A stretch of 64,000 bases of DNA from an uncultured Ruminiclostridium sp. (GCA_910579265.1 CAJTTE010000005.1:106891-170890); one strand, 5' to 3'. Positions 34,312 to 44,123 are shown, counted from the first letter of the stretch. Numbers and translations are program-made. Notes: generated by a model from the letters alone, not told the origin.

Positions 34312-35460
34312 ATGAAAAAGTTAATAGAAAATGAAATAACATTGATGTGGAAAGACATAGAAAAATATTTTTTAAAATTGTCACAGCTGCCGATAGTTAT
34401 ATATCCGTATGACCGCAATACAACCAAAAATCTTATTGAAGAATTGTCGGAAAAATTCGGACTTCATGTTGATATGATCTATTATCACTGTGATGATAAG
34501 TCGGAAAAATCCGAGATTAACGGTATTCCTGTTCTTCCTTTATCCGATCTGTTGAATAGTGCTGACAAAAATTACATGTACATCCTCGGCAACCGTCAGG
34601 ATTGGCAGCTTGATTTTTGGTGCCTTGAATGGAATAAAATACCCTGCGAGAACATGATAAACCTTTCTCAGCTTGATTTCTACTCTATGATATGTGACAA
34701 CACAACCACAACCTGTGGCGAAGATGCCGACGAAATATCAGAAAATCTTAATGCCTGTGAAAAGGCATATGAGCTCATGTCCGATGAAAAATCCAAAAAA
34801 ATTTTTCTCAGAATGCTGGCAAAGAGAATAACCGGCTGTAATTTTTATTTTGATGTCTTTACAACGGATCAGTATTTTAATAGATATCTCATCGGTGATT
34901 TGAACAACGAAGTATTTTTTGACGTTGGTTCATATGATGGGGCAACCATTAAAACATTTATTGAGCATTGTGAAAATTATAAATCGATCTATGCCTTTGA
35001 ACCGGATAATTCGGCTTTTTCACGGCTTTATCGTGCGTCGGAGGATCTTAACAATTTAATATACTTAAATATGGGATTATCAGACACGAATGGAGAAATA
35101 CCGTTTTTCAGCGAGGAATACGGTTCATCCCATATATTAGGTGCTTCTTCGGAAGACACGTGTGGTAAAAAGTGCAGTAATATACTTTCAATTAAAGGCG
35201 ATTCATTAAACCTTTCACCGACATTTATAAAAATGGATATCGAAGGCTCGGAAATACCGGCTTTAAACGGATTAAAAGAGACAATCAGAAAGCTAACGCC
35301 GAAACTGGCCATCTGTTTATATCATCACTTAAGCGATTTATGGAATATCCCTTTACTGATACATAATATAAACAAGGATTATTCTTTTAAAATTGCGCAT
35401 CACTCTTATGGCGTAACGGAAACCGTACTTTATGCAGTAAACAGGAATGGGGCTTTATAA
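34312..35460 (+). CDS. FkbM-family methyltransferase with extra N-terminal domain
   Basis: 382 residues. The C-terminal half is a SAM-dependent FkbM domain: VFFDVGSYDGATIKTFIEH (SAM-binding loop), IYAFEPDNSAF, FIKMDIEGSEIPAL and a terminal LYHH. The first 180 residues are a separate alpha/beta part starting LPIVIYPYDRNTTKNLIEEL, as found in polysaccharide-associated FkbM proteins. It is coupled to the next gene (stop and start overlap by one base). The pair lies just after agrBD, behind a weak terminator. Substrate unknown; it could act on a glycan or on a secondary metabolite. Confidence 0.85.
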   Translation: MKKLIENEITLMWKDIEKYFLKLSQLPIVIYPYDRNTTKNLIEELSEKFGLHVDMIYYHCDDKSEKSEINGIPVLPLSDLLNSADKNYMYILGNRQDWQLDFWCLEWNKIPCENMINLSQLDFYSMICDNTTTTCGEDADEISENLNACEKAYELMSDEKSKKIFLRMLAKRITGCNFYFDVFTTDQYFNRYLIGDLNNEVFFDVGSYDGATIKTFIEHCENYKSIYAFEPDNSAFSRLYRASEDLNNLIYLNMGLSDTNGEIPFFSEEYGSSHILGASSEDTCGKKCSNILSIKGDSLNLSPTFIKMDIEGSEIPALNGLKETIRKLTPKLAICLYHHLSDLWNIPLLIHNINKDYSFKIAHHSYGVTETVLYAVNRNGAL

Positions 35461-37049
35461 TGAAAAACCAACTGCCATTAAACAAAACTCCGAATCTTAT
35501 ATGCTATGGTTACGAATCTTATAATGATTCAATCGCTACCAGCGATATATATCTGAACAATATTCTCGTTGAAATAGATAATTTCCATACAAACGAAAAT
35601 GCTGTTGCAGAAAATAGTTTCAGTTTTATAAGCAAGGGGATTGAATGCTGTTGCGAAAACGGTTTGTTTAAATTTGTCTCTTCAAACAATGCCGCACTGC
35701 TAAAAGGAATACTATACGAAAAAGCATGTGGTGACATGGACATTTCCTTCAGAGTGTCCCGTCATTTATATACTGCTCCATGGGCTTTCGTTTCGGTATT
35801 TGTAGCTGATTCACTTGACGAATTAGAAGACGATTATATAAAAAGCAAGGCATCGCCGTATCTATTCGGATATTTCAGAAAATCCGGTTTATATAAAATG
35901 ATCGGAGATAACATTGATTCTTTAAATACTACTTTTAATGACTGTGATTCATATTGGCTCCGAATAATAATACGGGAAAATCAAATAAGCTCGTATTATT
36001 CCGATAACGGACAGGATTGGATCGAAGCCTATTGCGATACTGTTGACAAAGGCAAAGAATATTACACCGGCATTTATTTGGACATGAACGAGTTTACTTA
36101 TTATAATTGGCTTTATTCAAATCATTTACAGATATATTGCTACAATATTCTTTCAGAAAATTGTGTCCCCATTGATTATTTTTATCCAACAGATTATGAC
36201 GGGTTATCAAAATCAAATCCTTTTGTACATGAACACAAAATACCATACCACATAATCGAATCATTTCACATAAGACTGGATGAGCTTTTATGCTACTGCA
36301 TAGACAATGGCATATATATCGATTTGCCTTTAAATGAAAAATATATACCCAATCGAATAGCTTATCAGAAAAACGATTATTCACATTACAATATGGTATA
36401 CGGATATGACAGCGAAAACGATACGGTTTCAATTTTGGGCTATGATAAAAACTTAAAGCTGCATGCCTCAGCCGAGTCATATGATAATATTCTGACGGGC
36501 TATTTAAACAATATCGGCTCTGATATAGTTCTCCATAAATTTGAAATGAATTATTTGCCTGAACAATTGAATATTGATCTTATAATTAATACATTGACTG
36601 ATTACATAGAATGCCGGGATAGCTCTGAAAGATATTCTGGTATCTGTCAAAAGCGTCACCGGTGCGTATTCGGAGTTGCCGTTTATGACTGCATCGTAAA
36701 CAGCGAGAAAAATTTCAACACATTTCTCGACGACTTGAGAATAGCCTATTTTCTGACCGAACACAAGAAACTTATGGCTGATCGAATCCGGTTTCTCGTT
36801 GAAAAAAACATATTGAAAGAAAATTCATGTGAATTAATAGAGAAAGGCAAAAAGCTATATGAATCGACGATGTTATTGTTATCACTCGTCATGAAATGTA
36901 AGCTAAAGCCAAGCGCAAATCTTATGCAGGATATAAAAAATAAAATATCCACAATCAAACAAAACGATATTCATTTGTCGACTGAAATTCTTGAAAGTCT
37001 AAATCAATTTAAATGCTCACAAACAACGATTTCGGATCAAGATCAGTAA
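35460..37049 (+). CDS. Unassigned 529-residue protein with beta-sandwich-like and BtrH-like parts
   Basis: Three regions are visible. Residues 1-70 include an early NLICYGYESYNDS that resembles the start of BtrH/C39-like acyl transferases. Residues 70-235 are beta-rich (MDISFRVSRHLYTAPWAFVS, then SYYSDNGQDWIEAY), like the DUF1349 concanavalin fold. Residues 250-370 have YHIIESFHIRLDELLCYCID, then HYNMVYGYDSENDTVSILGYD, again BtrH-like. The C-terminus (about 400-529) is helical. Translationally coupled to the FkbM gene. Such proteins occur in natural-product clusters, but I cannot name a reaction. Domain calls are inference. Confidence 0.6.
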   Translation: MKNQLPLNKTPNLICYGYESYNDSIATSDIYLNNILVEIDNFHTNENAVAENSFSFISKGIECCCENGLFKFVSSNNAALLKGILYEKACGDMDISFRVSRHLYTAPWAFVSVFVADSLDELEDDYIKSKASPYLFGYFRKSGLYKMIGDNIDSLNTTFNDCDSYWLRIIIRENQISSYYSDNGQDWIEAYCDTVDKGKEYYTGIYLDMNEFTYYNWLYSNHLQIYCYNILSENCVPIDYFYPTDYDGLSKSNPFVHEHKIPYHIIESFHIRLDELLCYCIDNGIYIDLPLNEKYIPNRIAYQKNDYSHYNMVYGYDSENDTVSILGYDKNLKLHASAESYDNILTGYLNNIGSDIVLHKFEMNYLPEQLNIDLIINTLTDYIECRDSSERYSGICQKRHRCVFGVAVYDCIVNSEKNFNTFLDDLRIAYFLTEHKKLMADRIRFLVEKNILKENSCELIEKGKKLYESTMLLLSLVMKCKLKPSANLMQDIKNKISTIKQNDIHLSTEILESLNQFKCSQTTISDQDQ

Positions 37050-37235
37050 ATGCTTATGTTTACAAAGCCGTTTTGGAAATCAAATAAGTCCGGGCAGATT
37101 AATTGCAGGATACGGAAATAAATCACATCCTGCTATCATACGGTTTTTGTTAATCCGCTGATAATAAAAAGCGGATAATGGAACAAACGCCGTTAAACTC
37201 AAAACGCTTCTATATAATAAGATTTATTTATGAAA

Positions 37236-37279
37236 ACACAGAGCCTGCACCCAACATAAGGGTACAGGCTCTGTGTTTT
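37236..37279 (+). terminator. Strong bidirectional terminator
   Basis: ACACAGAGCCTG-ACCC pairs with GGGT-CAGGCTCTGTGT across AACATAA, then TTTT. It ends the FkbM transcript. Confidence 0.85.
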
Positions 37280-37720
37280 ATTACAAAAGAAACGCTTGAC
37301 GCTAAGCTCTAAAAAACCAAATAACGATTGCTTTATAAAAAAGGGTAAGAAGCGTCTAAAGGCTTTGACACACGCTTATCCGCAATTTTTCCGATAAATC
37401 GAAAGTCTCTAATAAGTAATCATCCTTGAAATATGTTAGTAATTCTTACGGTTTCAAGAGCGTTTTTATTTGATTCGCCGGATCTATATAATCTTATGTG
37501 ACACTATGTCGCAGATATTCACCCAAAACGGTGCAAACAAGGCGAAAACCAATAAACCGATCAATGATGCAATCCCATGTCAATGATAGTCCGGTGTTGC
37601 CTTAAAAACGGCTCTTAAAATCGAATTTTATACCTGTGAATAAATTAAAATCAATATGACATATTTCATCGACAGCTTTAGCACACAGGCGCACAAAGCA
37701 TTATACAGCGATGATTAAAA
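37280..37720. other. Intergenic region, little content
   Basis: No gene seen. A short tail GTCCGGTGTTGCCTTAAAAA at about 37582-37601 resembles the outer end of MITE-B and may be a decayed copy. Confidence 0.35.
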
Positions 37721-37957
37721 TCAAAGCAGGCTTTTTGGATCATAGTTTGGCTTAACATAAACCTTATCAGGCTTATCGGTAATTTCGCTCTTGAATACAT
37801 CCTGCCACTCTTTAGCATTATAATCCTCGATAGAAACGGTAATATAATGATCTCCCATATTAAGTGCCTCTGCAAGTGCATTTTTAACTGCCTGAGCGGC
37901 CTTTTGCTTTTGCTCTTCGGTTCTTCCCTCAAGCATTTTGATTCCGATGTGCGGCAT
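37721..37957 (-). CDS. 4-oxalocrotonate tautomerase family protein
   Basis: 78 residues. MPHIGIKMLEGRTEEQKQK exposes the catalytic Pro after Met removal, and the alpha-beta repeat with ITVSIEDY is that of small tautomerases. It converts keto-enol forms of small acids; the physiological substrate is unknown. GGAG with 8 bp spacing. Solitary. Confidence 0.9.
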   Translation of the reverse strand: MPHIGIKMLEGRTEEQKQKAAQAVKNALAEALNMGDHYITVSIEDYNAKEWQDVFKSEITDKPDKVYVKPNYDPKSLL

Positions 37958-38009
37958 AATAATTTCTCCTTTTCATATTTATTTTTGTTGGATCCGAAGA
38001 CCCGGTGAT

Positions 38010-38429
38010 TCAGTCAGCCGACCAAATGCGGTTTTTCTGACATTTCTTAATCCCTTTCCGGGAAAAATCCACATCTCTGCTTTTAACAGCTTCTCTTCGC
38101 CTTATACTTTTTATTTTTCCCTTTTCTTTATGCTGATAATTTTTACATCTCCAAAGCTTTCTTTTTCCCGCGCCGTTAAATTCATTTTCCGGCAGATAAT
38201 AAAGCTCATGGGGGCTTTCAGGTCTGTTTGCGCATATAGGGCAATTGTGATCGGAGCATTTTTCCTCCAGCCAAAGGTTGCATGATATACAGCACCACGC
38301 ATCATATCTGTAAATAAAATATTTAGCTTTTTGTCCGCATTTTTCACATTCAAAACAGGAATGCCGACCTATCTGCTTCATCTTAAGCTGCTTTCTGCGA
38401 TGTTTTAAATAGTTTTTTCTGTTTTTCAT
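38010..38429 (-). CDS. Small Cys-rich zinc-ribbon-like protein
   Basis: 139 residues, very basic. It has paired cysteines (CFECEKCGQK, CCISC, CSDHNCPICANR) that should bind two zinc ions, then a Lys/Arg-rich tail. No enzymatic motif. It lies between the tautomerase and HAD genes on the same strand. The ribosome binding site is poor, so the start is uncertain (a second Met is at residue 17). Confidence 0.65.
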   Translation of the reverse strand: MKNRKNYLKHRRKQLKMKQIGRHSCFECEKCGQKAKYFIYRYDAWCCISCNLWLEEKCSDHNCPICANRPESPHELYYLPENEFNGAGKRKLWRCKNYQHKEKGKIKSIRRREAVKSRDVDFSRKGIKKCQKNRIWSAD

Positions 38430-38460
38430 TTTTTATACTGCAAAAAAAGGTGCAGCCCCA

Positions 38461-39123
38461 TTATTTATAATTGATGCCGTTGATTATTTCAATAACGCCT
38501 TCAAGGTCTTTCGCATTAAACTCAGCCAAGGATCTGATCTCATCAGGAATATCCACCAGATCCTTGATGTAAACACATCTGATCCCCGCATTATAAGCCG
38601 ATCTGATCCCATTACTGCTGTCCTCTACGGCAATGCACTCGTCAACGGGCAGACAGAGACTCTCAGCCGCCTTCAGAAAAGGTTCCCCCGAAGGCTTACC
38701 CTCGTTGACGCTGTCTCCTCCTATTATAATGTCAAAAGGTACGTTGATATTAGCTCTTTCAAAATTATGAAGCGCCTCAGAAACAAGTGAGGATGTAACG
38801 ACCGCCCTTTTGATTTTCTTTTCAAGCAAATAATCCGTAAGCTCAAAAAATCCTCTTTTAACAGGGATCCCCCTTATAGTACCATATTCTCTTGAAAGGC
38901 CGTAAGCCTGCCTGCTCATCTCGTCATACTGCTCATCGGTAAAAGCAAAAACCCTGCGAAAATATTCCCTTGTGCTTTTATCATTAAGTCCGATCAAATC
39001 AAAAAAGGTCGTAGGCATGTATTTTATCCCTGTATTGCTCATTGCCTGCTCCCAACACTCCTTATGTATCCTCTCAGTATCAAGGATGGTTCCGTCCATA
39101 TCAAAAAGCACAGCTTTTATCAT
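38461..39123 (-). CDS. HAD-superfamily phosphatase (beta-phosphoglucomutase-like)
   Basis: 220 residues. Motif I is FDMDGTILDTE with nucleophile and acid-base Asp, motif II VVTSS, motif III Lys in NEGKPSGEPF, and motif IV AVEDSSNGIRSA. A helical cap lies between residues 15 and 85, making it subclass IA, like beta-phosphoglucomutase and sugar-phosphate phosphatases. It precedes a GH13 enzyme on the same strand (160 bp away), consistent with a role in maltose/glucose-1-phosphate metabolism, though the DGTI motif is not decisive. Confidence 0.9.
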   Translation of the reverse strand: MIKAVLFDMDGTILDTERIHKECWEQAMSNTGIKYMPTTFFDLIGLNDKSTREYFRRVFAFTDEQYDEMSRQAYGLSREYGTIRGIPVKRGFFELTDYLLEKKIKRAVVTSSLVSEALHNFERANINVPFDIIIGGDSVNEGKPSGEPFLKAAESLCLPVDECIAVEDSSNGIRSAYNAGIRCVYIKDLVDIPDEIRSLAEFNAKDLEGVIEIINGINYK

Positions 39124-39284
39124 CGTAAACTCCTAAATATAATCAAATAAGGAACAGCATTCCGCATTACCGCGGCGACTCCAAAAATAAGCCGTTATTA
39201 CCGCTCGCTTACCTCTTGATGGTATTATAATCTCCGAAATGCAAAAAAGCGTTATGAGCTCCGGCGCCGACAAGGCTATTTTGA

Positions 39285-40595
39285 TTATTCCTCAGCAAAT
39301 ACCGCAGAACCATAGCCATCCAGTACAATAGGCTGAGACAGATCAACCGTCTCATTTGTAAAAATGTTCCTGAATTTACCGCCTTGGTTAAGATTAAAGG
39401 TAAACCCTGAGGCATCGACATTCAATGCGGTAATAACCCGCTTCCCATCAAGCTCGCGCATAAATGCATACTGACGGTTGGTAAGCTGGAGCTGAGCATA
39501 TCCGCCCGCCGCAAGCACATCGCTTTCGGTTCGGAATTTAGCAAGTGCCGCAATATGCTTTGTAAGCTCAATATCACTCTTAAGTTCAAATTCCGGGCGA
39601 AGCGTTTTGTCACCCTGGTGCTTGTCTCCCTCAATTGCGTATTCACTGCCGTAATAGACCGAAGGAATACCGGGCATTGTGAAAAGCAATGAATATATGG
39701 GATTCAGATGCTCCTTCACCTTCAACATTGTAGCAATCCTTGAAACATCGTGATTATCCACAAAGCTGTAAAGATTCTTCCCTCTGTACAAGCACCACTG
39801 CTCCTTGCCGAATTGTCGGTTCAGCGAGTGTGCTATCTCAAACATATTCATATCATTAAAGCTGGAATAAAGCCCCTTATAGCATTCGTAATTGGTTACG
39901 CTGTCAAGCTTGTCAGGTGCCATCCAGCGATTATAATCGCCGTGCAGAGTTTCACCCATTAGCCAAAAGTTCTCTGAAAGCCATTTACAGTGTCCATGGA
40001 GCTCCTTAAGAAAATTCTCGTCAAGACAGTATGCCACATCCAGTCTTAATCCGTCGATACCGAATATTTCCTTCCATTTCGTAATACAATCCTTAATGTA
40101 GTTTTTTACTTCGGGATTATATAAATTCAGCTTAACAAGCTCATAGTGACCCTCCCATCCCTCATAAAAAAAGGGATCTCCGTAAGGGCTTCCCCCTTCC
40201 CGTATATGGAACCAATCCTTGTAACGGCTTGAAAAACCGTTTTCACGGACATCCTTAAAAGCCCAGAAATCTCTTCCCACATGGTTAAACACACCGTCGA
40301 TTATTATTTTTATACCGTTTTCATGAAGCTTGCCGAATACTTTTTGAAAATCCTCCTGAGTACCCAAACGCCGATCGGTAACAAGATAATCCGCCGTATC
40401 ATAACCGTGTCTCGAAGACTCAAATATCGGGCCGAAATAAACCGCATTAAAACCGCATTCAATTATATGCGGAATAATTTCTGAAACCTTCAGGATCCTG
40501 TGCTGAGGCTCGCTGACAAAATCATTTTCATCAGGACAGCCGCAGAAGCCCAATGGATAAATGTGATAAAAAGCTGATTTATCAAACCAGTTCAT
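39285..40595 (-). CDS. GH13 alpha-glucosidase/amylase, cytoplasmic
   Basis: 436 residues from the ATG at 40595 (GGAGG 8 bp upstream; the frame continues to 40667 without a better site). No signal peptide. GH13 motifs: IIDGVFNHVG, GLRLDVAY with the nucleophile Asp, LMGETLHG with the acid/base Glu and FVDNHDVSR with the third Asp. The C-terminal beta domain runs to the end. The short length and cytoplasmic location fit an oligo-alpha-glucan hydrolase. It lies upstream of the HAD phosphatase on the same strand. Confidence 0.92.
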   Translation of the reverse strand: MNWFDKSAFYHIYPLGFCGCPDENDFVSEPQHRILKVSEIIPHIIECGFNAVYFGPIFESSRHGYDTADYLVTDRRLGTQEDFQKVFGKLHENGIKIIIDGVFNHVGRDFWAFKDVRENGFSSRYKDWFHIREGGSPYGDPFFYEGWEGHYELVKLNLYNPEVKNYIKDCITKWKEIFGIDGLRLDVAYCLDENFLKELHGHCKWLSENFWLMGETLHGDYNRWMAPDKLDSVTNYECYKGLYSSFNDMNMFEIAHSLNRQFGKEQWCLYRGKNLYSFVDNHDVSRIATMLKVKEHLNPIYSLLFTMPGIPSVYYGSEYAIEGDKHQGDKTLRPEFELKSDIELTKHIAALAKFRTESDVLAAGGYAQLQLTNRQYAFMRELDGKRVITALNVDASGFTFNLNQGGKFRNIFTNETVDLSQPIVLDGYGSAVFAEE

Positions 40596-40762
40596 AATAT
40601 TTCCTCCGATGTATATCATTATATTAAATCCGATAAATATTTTACCATCTATTACAGCATTTGTCAAACTGAAAAAAGAAAGTATACCCTTTTAGTGGTT
40701 TTTTCAACAATATGCACAAAAACACCCGGATTATTTTTACCTTTCTAAAGTGACTTTTTCAG

Positions 40763-40791
40763 TGGATTTTTAACAAAAGGTGTGATATAAT
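40763..40791 (+). promoter_or_regulatory. Hydrogenase operon promoter with Rex-like half-site
   Basis: An extended -10, TGATATAAT (40783-40791), follows a weak TGGATT -35. TTAACAA, one half of the Rex consensus, lies in the spacer at 40770-40776. A direct repeat (TTTTAGTGG.TTTTT at about 40689, TTTCAGTGG.TTTTT at about 40757) flanks it. Rex control is inference; the left Rex half is not convincing. Confidence 0.4.
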
Positions 40792-40839
40792 TTACTTATT
40801 GCGGCTCTGCCCAATTGAAATTTATAAGGAGGCTTATTT

Positions 40840-41340
40840 ATGGCTTTAAAAAAATGTATCGTCGCCTTCTCCGGAACAGAGGAGCAGGAGAACGAGCTGA
40901 AAGCCGTTATAGCTGAGCATGCTGATGACCCGGGCGCACTTATGCCTGTGCTCCAGAAGGCTCAGGATATTTACGGCTACCTACCGATCGAGGTTCAGGA
41001 GATCATTGCCCGTGAAATGAATATTCCCTTGGAAAAGGTTTACGGAGTTTCCACCTTCTATTCTCAATTTTCGCTCAACCCGAAAGGAAAATACAGAATA
41101 TCCGTATGCCTCGGTACCGCATGTTACGTTAAAGGCTCAGGAGATGTTTTCAACAAGCTGCAATCCATTCTCGGAGTGACCAGCGGAGGAATCACCGACG
41201 ACGGAAAATTCTCGCTTCAGGATTGCCGTTGTATAGGAGCCTGCGGTCTTGCTCCGGTTATGACCGTAAACGACGACGTATACGGAAGACTGACCGGTGA
41301 TGAAAAGGAACTTCGTGATATTCTTGCAAAATACGAGTAA
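40840..41340 (+). CDS. hydC: NADH-dependent [FeFe] hydrogenase, NuoE-like subunit
   Basis: 166 residues, thioredoxin-like 2Fe-2S protein. ALMPVLQKAQDIYGYLP and VYGVSTFYSQF are family blocks. The four cluster cysteines are in VCLGTACYVKGSGD and CRCIGACGLAPVM. It transfers electrons between the NADH-oxidising subunit and the hydrogenase. First gene of the operon, with a strong AGGAGG ribosome binding site. Confidence 0.95.
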   Translation: MALKKCIVAFSGTEEQENELKAVIAEHADDPGALMPVLQKAQDIYGYLPIEVQEIIAREMNIPLEKVYGVSTFYSQFSLNPKGKYRISVCLGTACYVKGSGDVFNKLQSILGVTSGGITDDGKFSLQDCRCIGACGLAPVMTVNDDVYGRLTGDEKELRDILAKYE

Positions 41341-41914
41341 TTACGATAAAGGGATAGCCCCCTTAAAAGAGCTCTCCCTGAATGTCCTTGACATCGCGCA
41401 AAACAGTATTAGGGCAGAAGCCTCCTTGATTGAAATATCCCTGGAAATAAGCACCGCTGAAAATCTGCTTAAAATAACGGTAAAGGACAACGGCATCGGG
41501 TTTGACGAACGCATTCACGGCGCTTCCCGTAATAACAATACGTCCCATGAAAAAAGAAACGGCTTTGGCATTCCGCTTTTCAGAAAAAGCGCCGAAGAAA
41601 CCGGAGGCAGATTTTGTATAACCTCTCAAAAACGGAAACGAACCGTTGTAAGTGCGGTTTACATATTAAATCATCCTGACCGCACCCCCATAGGCGACAT
41701 TTCCGCCACCATAGAAGCGCTTATACTCTGCTGTAGGGATATTGACTTTATTTATACCTATAAAGTTGATGACGAGAGCTTTATACTTGATACCGCCCGA
41801 ATAAAAGAACTTCTGGAAGACATTCCCATAACCTCCCCCGAAGTAATGGAGTACATAAGAATGTTTTTAAAGGACAACACTGACAGAATAAACAAAACAT
41901 TTTTGAAAGGATAA
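41315..41914 (+). CDS. GHKL ATPase of the hydrogenase operon
   Basis: About 199 residues. The GTG at 41315 is preferred because AAAAGGA lies 5 bp before it, inside the hydC end; a GTG at 41297 gives a longer frame. Histidine-kinase-type ATP site: LSLNVLDIAQNSIRAEA (N-box), VKDNGIGFD (G1) and NGFGIPLFRKSAEETGG (G2). There is no phospho-acceptor His or membrane domain. Such proteins are regular companions of trimeric hydrogenase genes in clostridia, but the role is not settled. Confidence 0.85.
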   Translation: MIFLQNTSNYDKGIAPLKELSLNVLDIAQNSIRAEASLIEISLEISTAENLLKITVKDNGIGFDERIHGASRNNNTSHEKRNGFGIPLFRKSAEETGGRFCITSQKRKRTVVSAVYILNHPDRTPIGDISATIEALILCCRDIDFIYTYKVDDESFILDTARIKELLEDIPITSPEVMEYIRMFLKDNTDRINKTFLKG

Positions 41915-41921
41915 ATTGCAT

Positions 41922-42290
41922 ATGAAAACCTTAGCTGAGCTTCAGGCTATTAAGGAAAAACTGCAAAGCCAGATGGATCTGCGAAACGAAGCCCATGCAA
42001 GCACAAGGGTAGTTGTAGGTATGGCTACCTGCGGCATTGCGGCGGGCGCACGACCCGTAGTTACCGCTTTTTCCGATATGGTTCAGGAGCACAAACTTCG
42101 TGATATTTCCGTAACTCTTATGGGCTGCATCGGACTCTGTTCTCAGGAGCCCGTTGTAGAAATAACCACTCCCAAGGACGGAAAAGTGACTTATGTTAAA
42201 ATGACTCCCGAAAAGGCAAAAAGAGTTGTTGAAGAACATCTCATAAACGGCAATGTAGTAACCGAATACACAATTGAAAACAATAAGTAA
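41922..42290 (+). CDS. Thioredoxin-like 2Fe-2S ferredoxin (HndB-like)
   Basis: 122 residues from the ATG at 41922 (AAAGGA 10 bp upstream). A helical start (MKTLAELQAIKEKLQSQMDL) is followed by GMATCGIAAGARPV and LMGCIGLCSQEPVVEI, giving four cysteines for one 2Fe-2S centre. It matches the small subunit between the NuoE-like and NuoF-like genes in Hnd-type hydrogenases. Confidence 0.92.
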   Translation: MKTLAELQAIKEKLQSQMDLRNEAHASTRVVVGMATCGIAAGARPVVTAFSDMVQEHKLRDISVTLMGCIGLCSQEPVVEITTPKDGKVTYVKMTPEKAKRVVEEHLINGNVVTEYTIENNK

Positions 42291-42308
42291 TCAGGAGGAA
42301 GAAATAAT

Positions 42309-44102
42309 ATGTATCGTTCTCAAGTTTTAGTCTGCGGTGGTACAGGCTGTACTTCCTCCGGAAGCCCGTCTATAATAGAAAAGCTTCATGAGGAAATAAA
42401 GAAAAACGGACTTGAAGAAGAAGTAGAGGTGGTAAGAACCGGCTGCTTCGGTCTGTGCGCACTGGGTCCGATTATGATCGTGTATCCAGAGGGATGCTTT
42501 TACTCCGCTGTAAAGGAAGAGGATATACCTGAAATAGTATCCGAGCATCTTTTAAAGGGAAGAATAGTTGAACGCCTTTTATACAGCGAAACAGTTACCG
42601 AAAACGGAATAAAGGCATTAAACGACACAAACTTCTATAAAAAACAGCATCGTGTGGCATTGCGCAACTGCGGTGTCATCAATCCCGAAAATATCGATGA
42701 ATACATAGCTCTTGACGGCTATCAGGCTCTTAACAAGGTCCTCACCGAAATGACGCCTGAACAGGTGATACAGACCATTCTGGATTCAGGCTTAAGGGGA
42801 AGAGGCGGTGCCGGATTCCCTACGGGAAAGAAATGGCAGCTTGCCCGTACCATCGTACAGGACGGCGGACAGAAATATGTCTGCTGTAACGCCGACGAAG
42901 GCGACCCCGGCGCTTTTATGGATCGATCAGTGCTTGAAGGAGATCCGCATGTTGTTATTGAAGCCATGGCAATTGCGGGCTACGCAATAGGCGCCACCCA
43001 GGGTTACATTTATGTGCGCGCCGAATATCCAATAGCTGTTCAGCGTCTTAGAATAGCAATAGGTCAGGCAAGAGAATACGGACTTCTCGGAAAGAACATA
43101 TTCGGTACCGATTTTGATTTTGATCTTGATATCCGCCTCGGTGCCGGAGCATTTGTATGCGGCGAGGAAACCGCGTTGATGACATCCATCGAGGGAAAAA
43201 GAGGCGAGCCCCGCTGCCGTCCTCCCTTCCCTGCCGAAAAGGGACTGTTCCAGCGTCCTACCGTTCTTAACAATGTTGAAACATACGCAAATATTCCTCA
43301 GATCATACTTAAAGGAGCGGATTGGTTCGCTTCGATGGGAACGGAAAAATCCAAGGGAACCAAAGTATTTGCGCTCGGAGGCAAAATAAACAATACCGGT
43401 CTTGTAGAAATTCCTATGGGGACGACTCTCCGTGAAATAGTATATGAAATCGGTGGAGGTATTCCGGGAGGAAAGAAATTTAAAGCGGCTCAAACCGGCG
43501 GACCTTCCGGCGGATGTATTCCCACCGAGCATCTTGATATCAAAATTGACTATGACAACCTTATTGCAATAGGATCCATGATGGGTTCAGGCGGACTTAT
43601 CGTTATGGATGAAGATAACTGTATGGTCGATATCGCGAAGTTCTTCCTTGAATTTACCGTTGATGAATCCTGCGGTAAATGTACTCCCTGCCGTATCGGA
43701 ACAAAACGTCTGTATGAAATGCTCCATAAAATCACCAGCGGCAACGGTACTTTGGATGATCTTGAGAAAATGGAAAAGCTCTGCTATTATATCAAGAACA
43801 ATTCTTTGTGCGGTCTGGGACAGACGGCGCCCAACCCTGTTTTGTCAACGCTCCGTTACTTTAAGGATGAATATATTGCTCACGTTGTTGATAAAAAATG
43901 TCCGGCAGGCGTTTGCTCACATCTTCTTCAGTATAAGATCCTTGAAGATAAATGTAAGGGCTGTACCGCATGCGCAAGAGTTTGTCCTGCGGGCGCCATC
44001 AGTGGCAGCGTGAAGGAGCCTCACTCCATAGATCCCGCAAAGTGCATCAAGTGCGGTGCTTGTATGAGCAAGTGCAAATTCGGTGCCATTATCAAGGAAT
44101 GA
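42309..44102 (+). CDS. hydB: NADH-dependent [FeFe] hydrogenase, NuoF-like flavoprotein subunit
   Basis: 597 residues. The N-terminal thioredoxin-like 2Fe-2S domain has VCGGTGCTSSG and GCFGLCALGPI. The NADH/FMN core has LRGRGGAGFPTGKKW and GAGAFVCGEETALM. A 4Fe-4S site is ESCGKCTPCRIG, and two C-terminal ferredoxin clusters are CKGCTACARVCPAGA and CIKCGACMSKCKFGA. It bifurcates or confurcates electrons between NAD(H), ferredoxin and the hydrogenase. Ribosome binding site AGGAGGAAG. Confidence 0.96.
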   Translation: MYRSQVLVCGGTGCTSSGSPSIIEKLHEEIKKNGLEEEVEVVRTGCFGLCALGPIMIVYPEGCFYSAVKEEDIPEIVSEHLLKGRIVERLLYSETVTENGIKALNDTNFYKKQHRVALRNCGVINPENIDEYIALDGYQALNKVLTEMTPEQVIQTILDSGLRGRGGAGFPTGKKWQLARTIVQDGGQKYVCCNADEGDPGAFMDRSVLEGDPHVVIEAMAIAGYAIGATQGYIYVRAEYPIAVQRLRIAIGQAREYGLLGKNIFGTDFDFDLDIRLGAGAFVCGEETALMTSIEGKRGEPRCRPPFPAEKGLFQRPTVLNNVETYANIPQIILKGADWFASMGTEKSKGTKVFALGGKINNTGLVEIPMGTTLREIVYEIGGGIPGGKKFKAAQTGGPSGGCIPTEHLDIKIDYDNLIAIGSMMGSGGLIVMDEDNCMVDIAKFFLEFTVDESCGKCTPCRIGTKRLYEMLHKITSGNGTLDDLEKMEKLCYYIKNNSLCGLGQTAPNPVLSTLRYFKDEYIAHVVDKKCPAGVCSHLLQYKILEDKCKGCTACARVCPAGAISGSVKEPHSIDPAKCIKCGACMSKCKFGAIIKE

Positions 44103-44123
44103 TAGAAAGGAATTATTGCTATT

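Noticed and set aside
42927..43532. 201-codon minus-strand frame
   Set aside because: Antisense of hydB, no ribosome binding site or family motifs.
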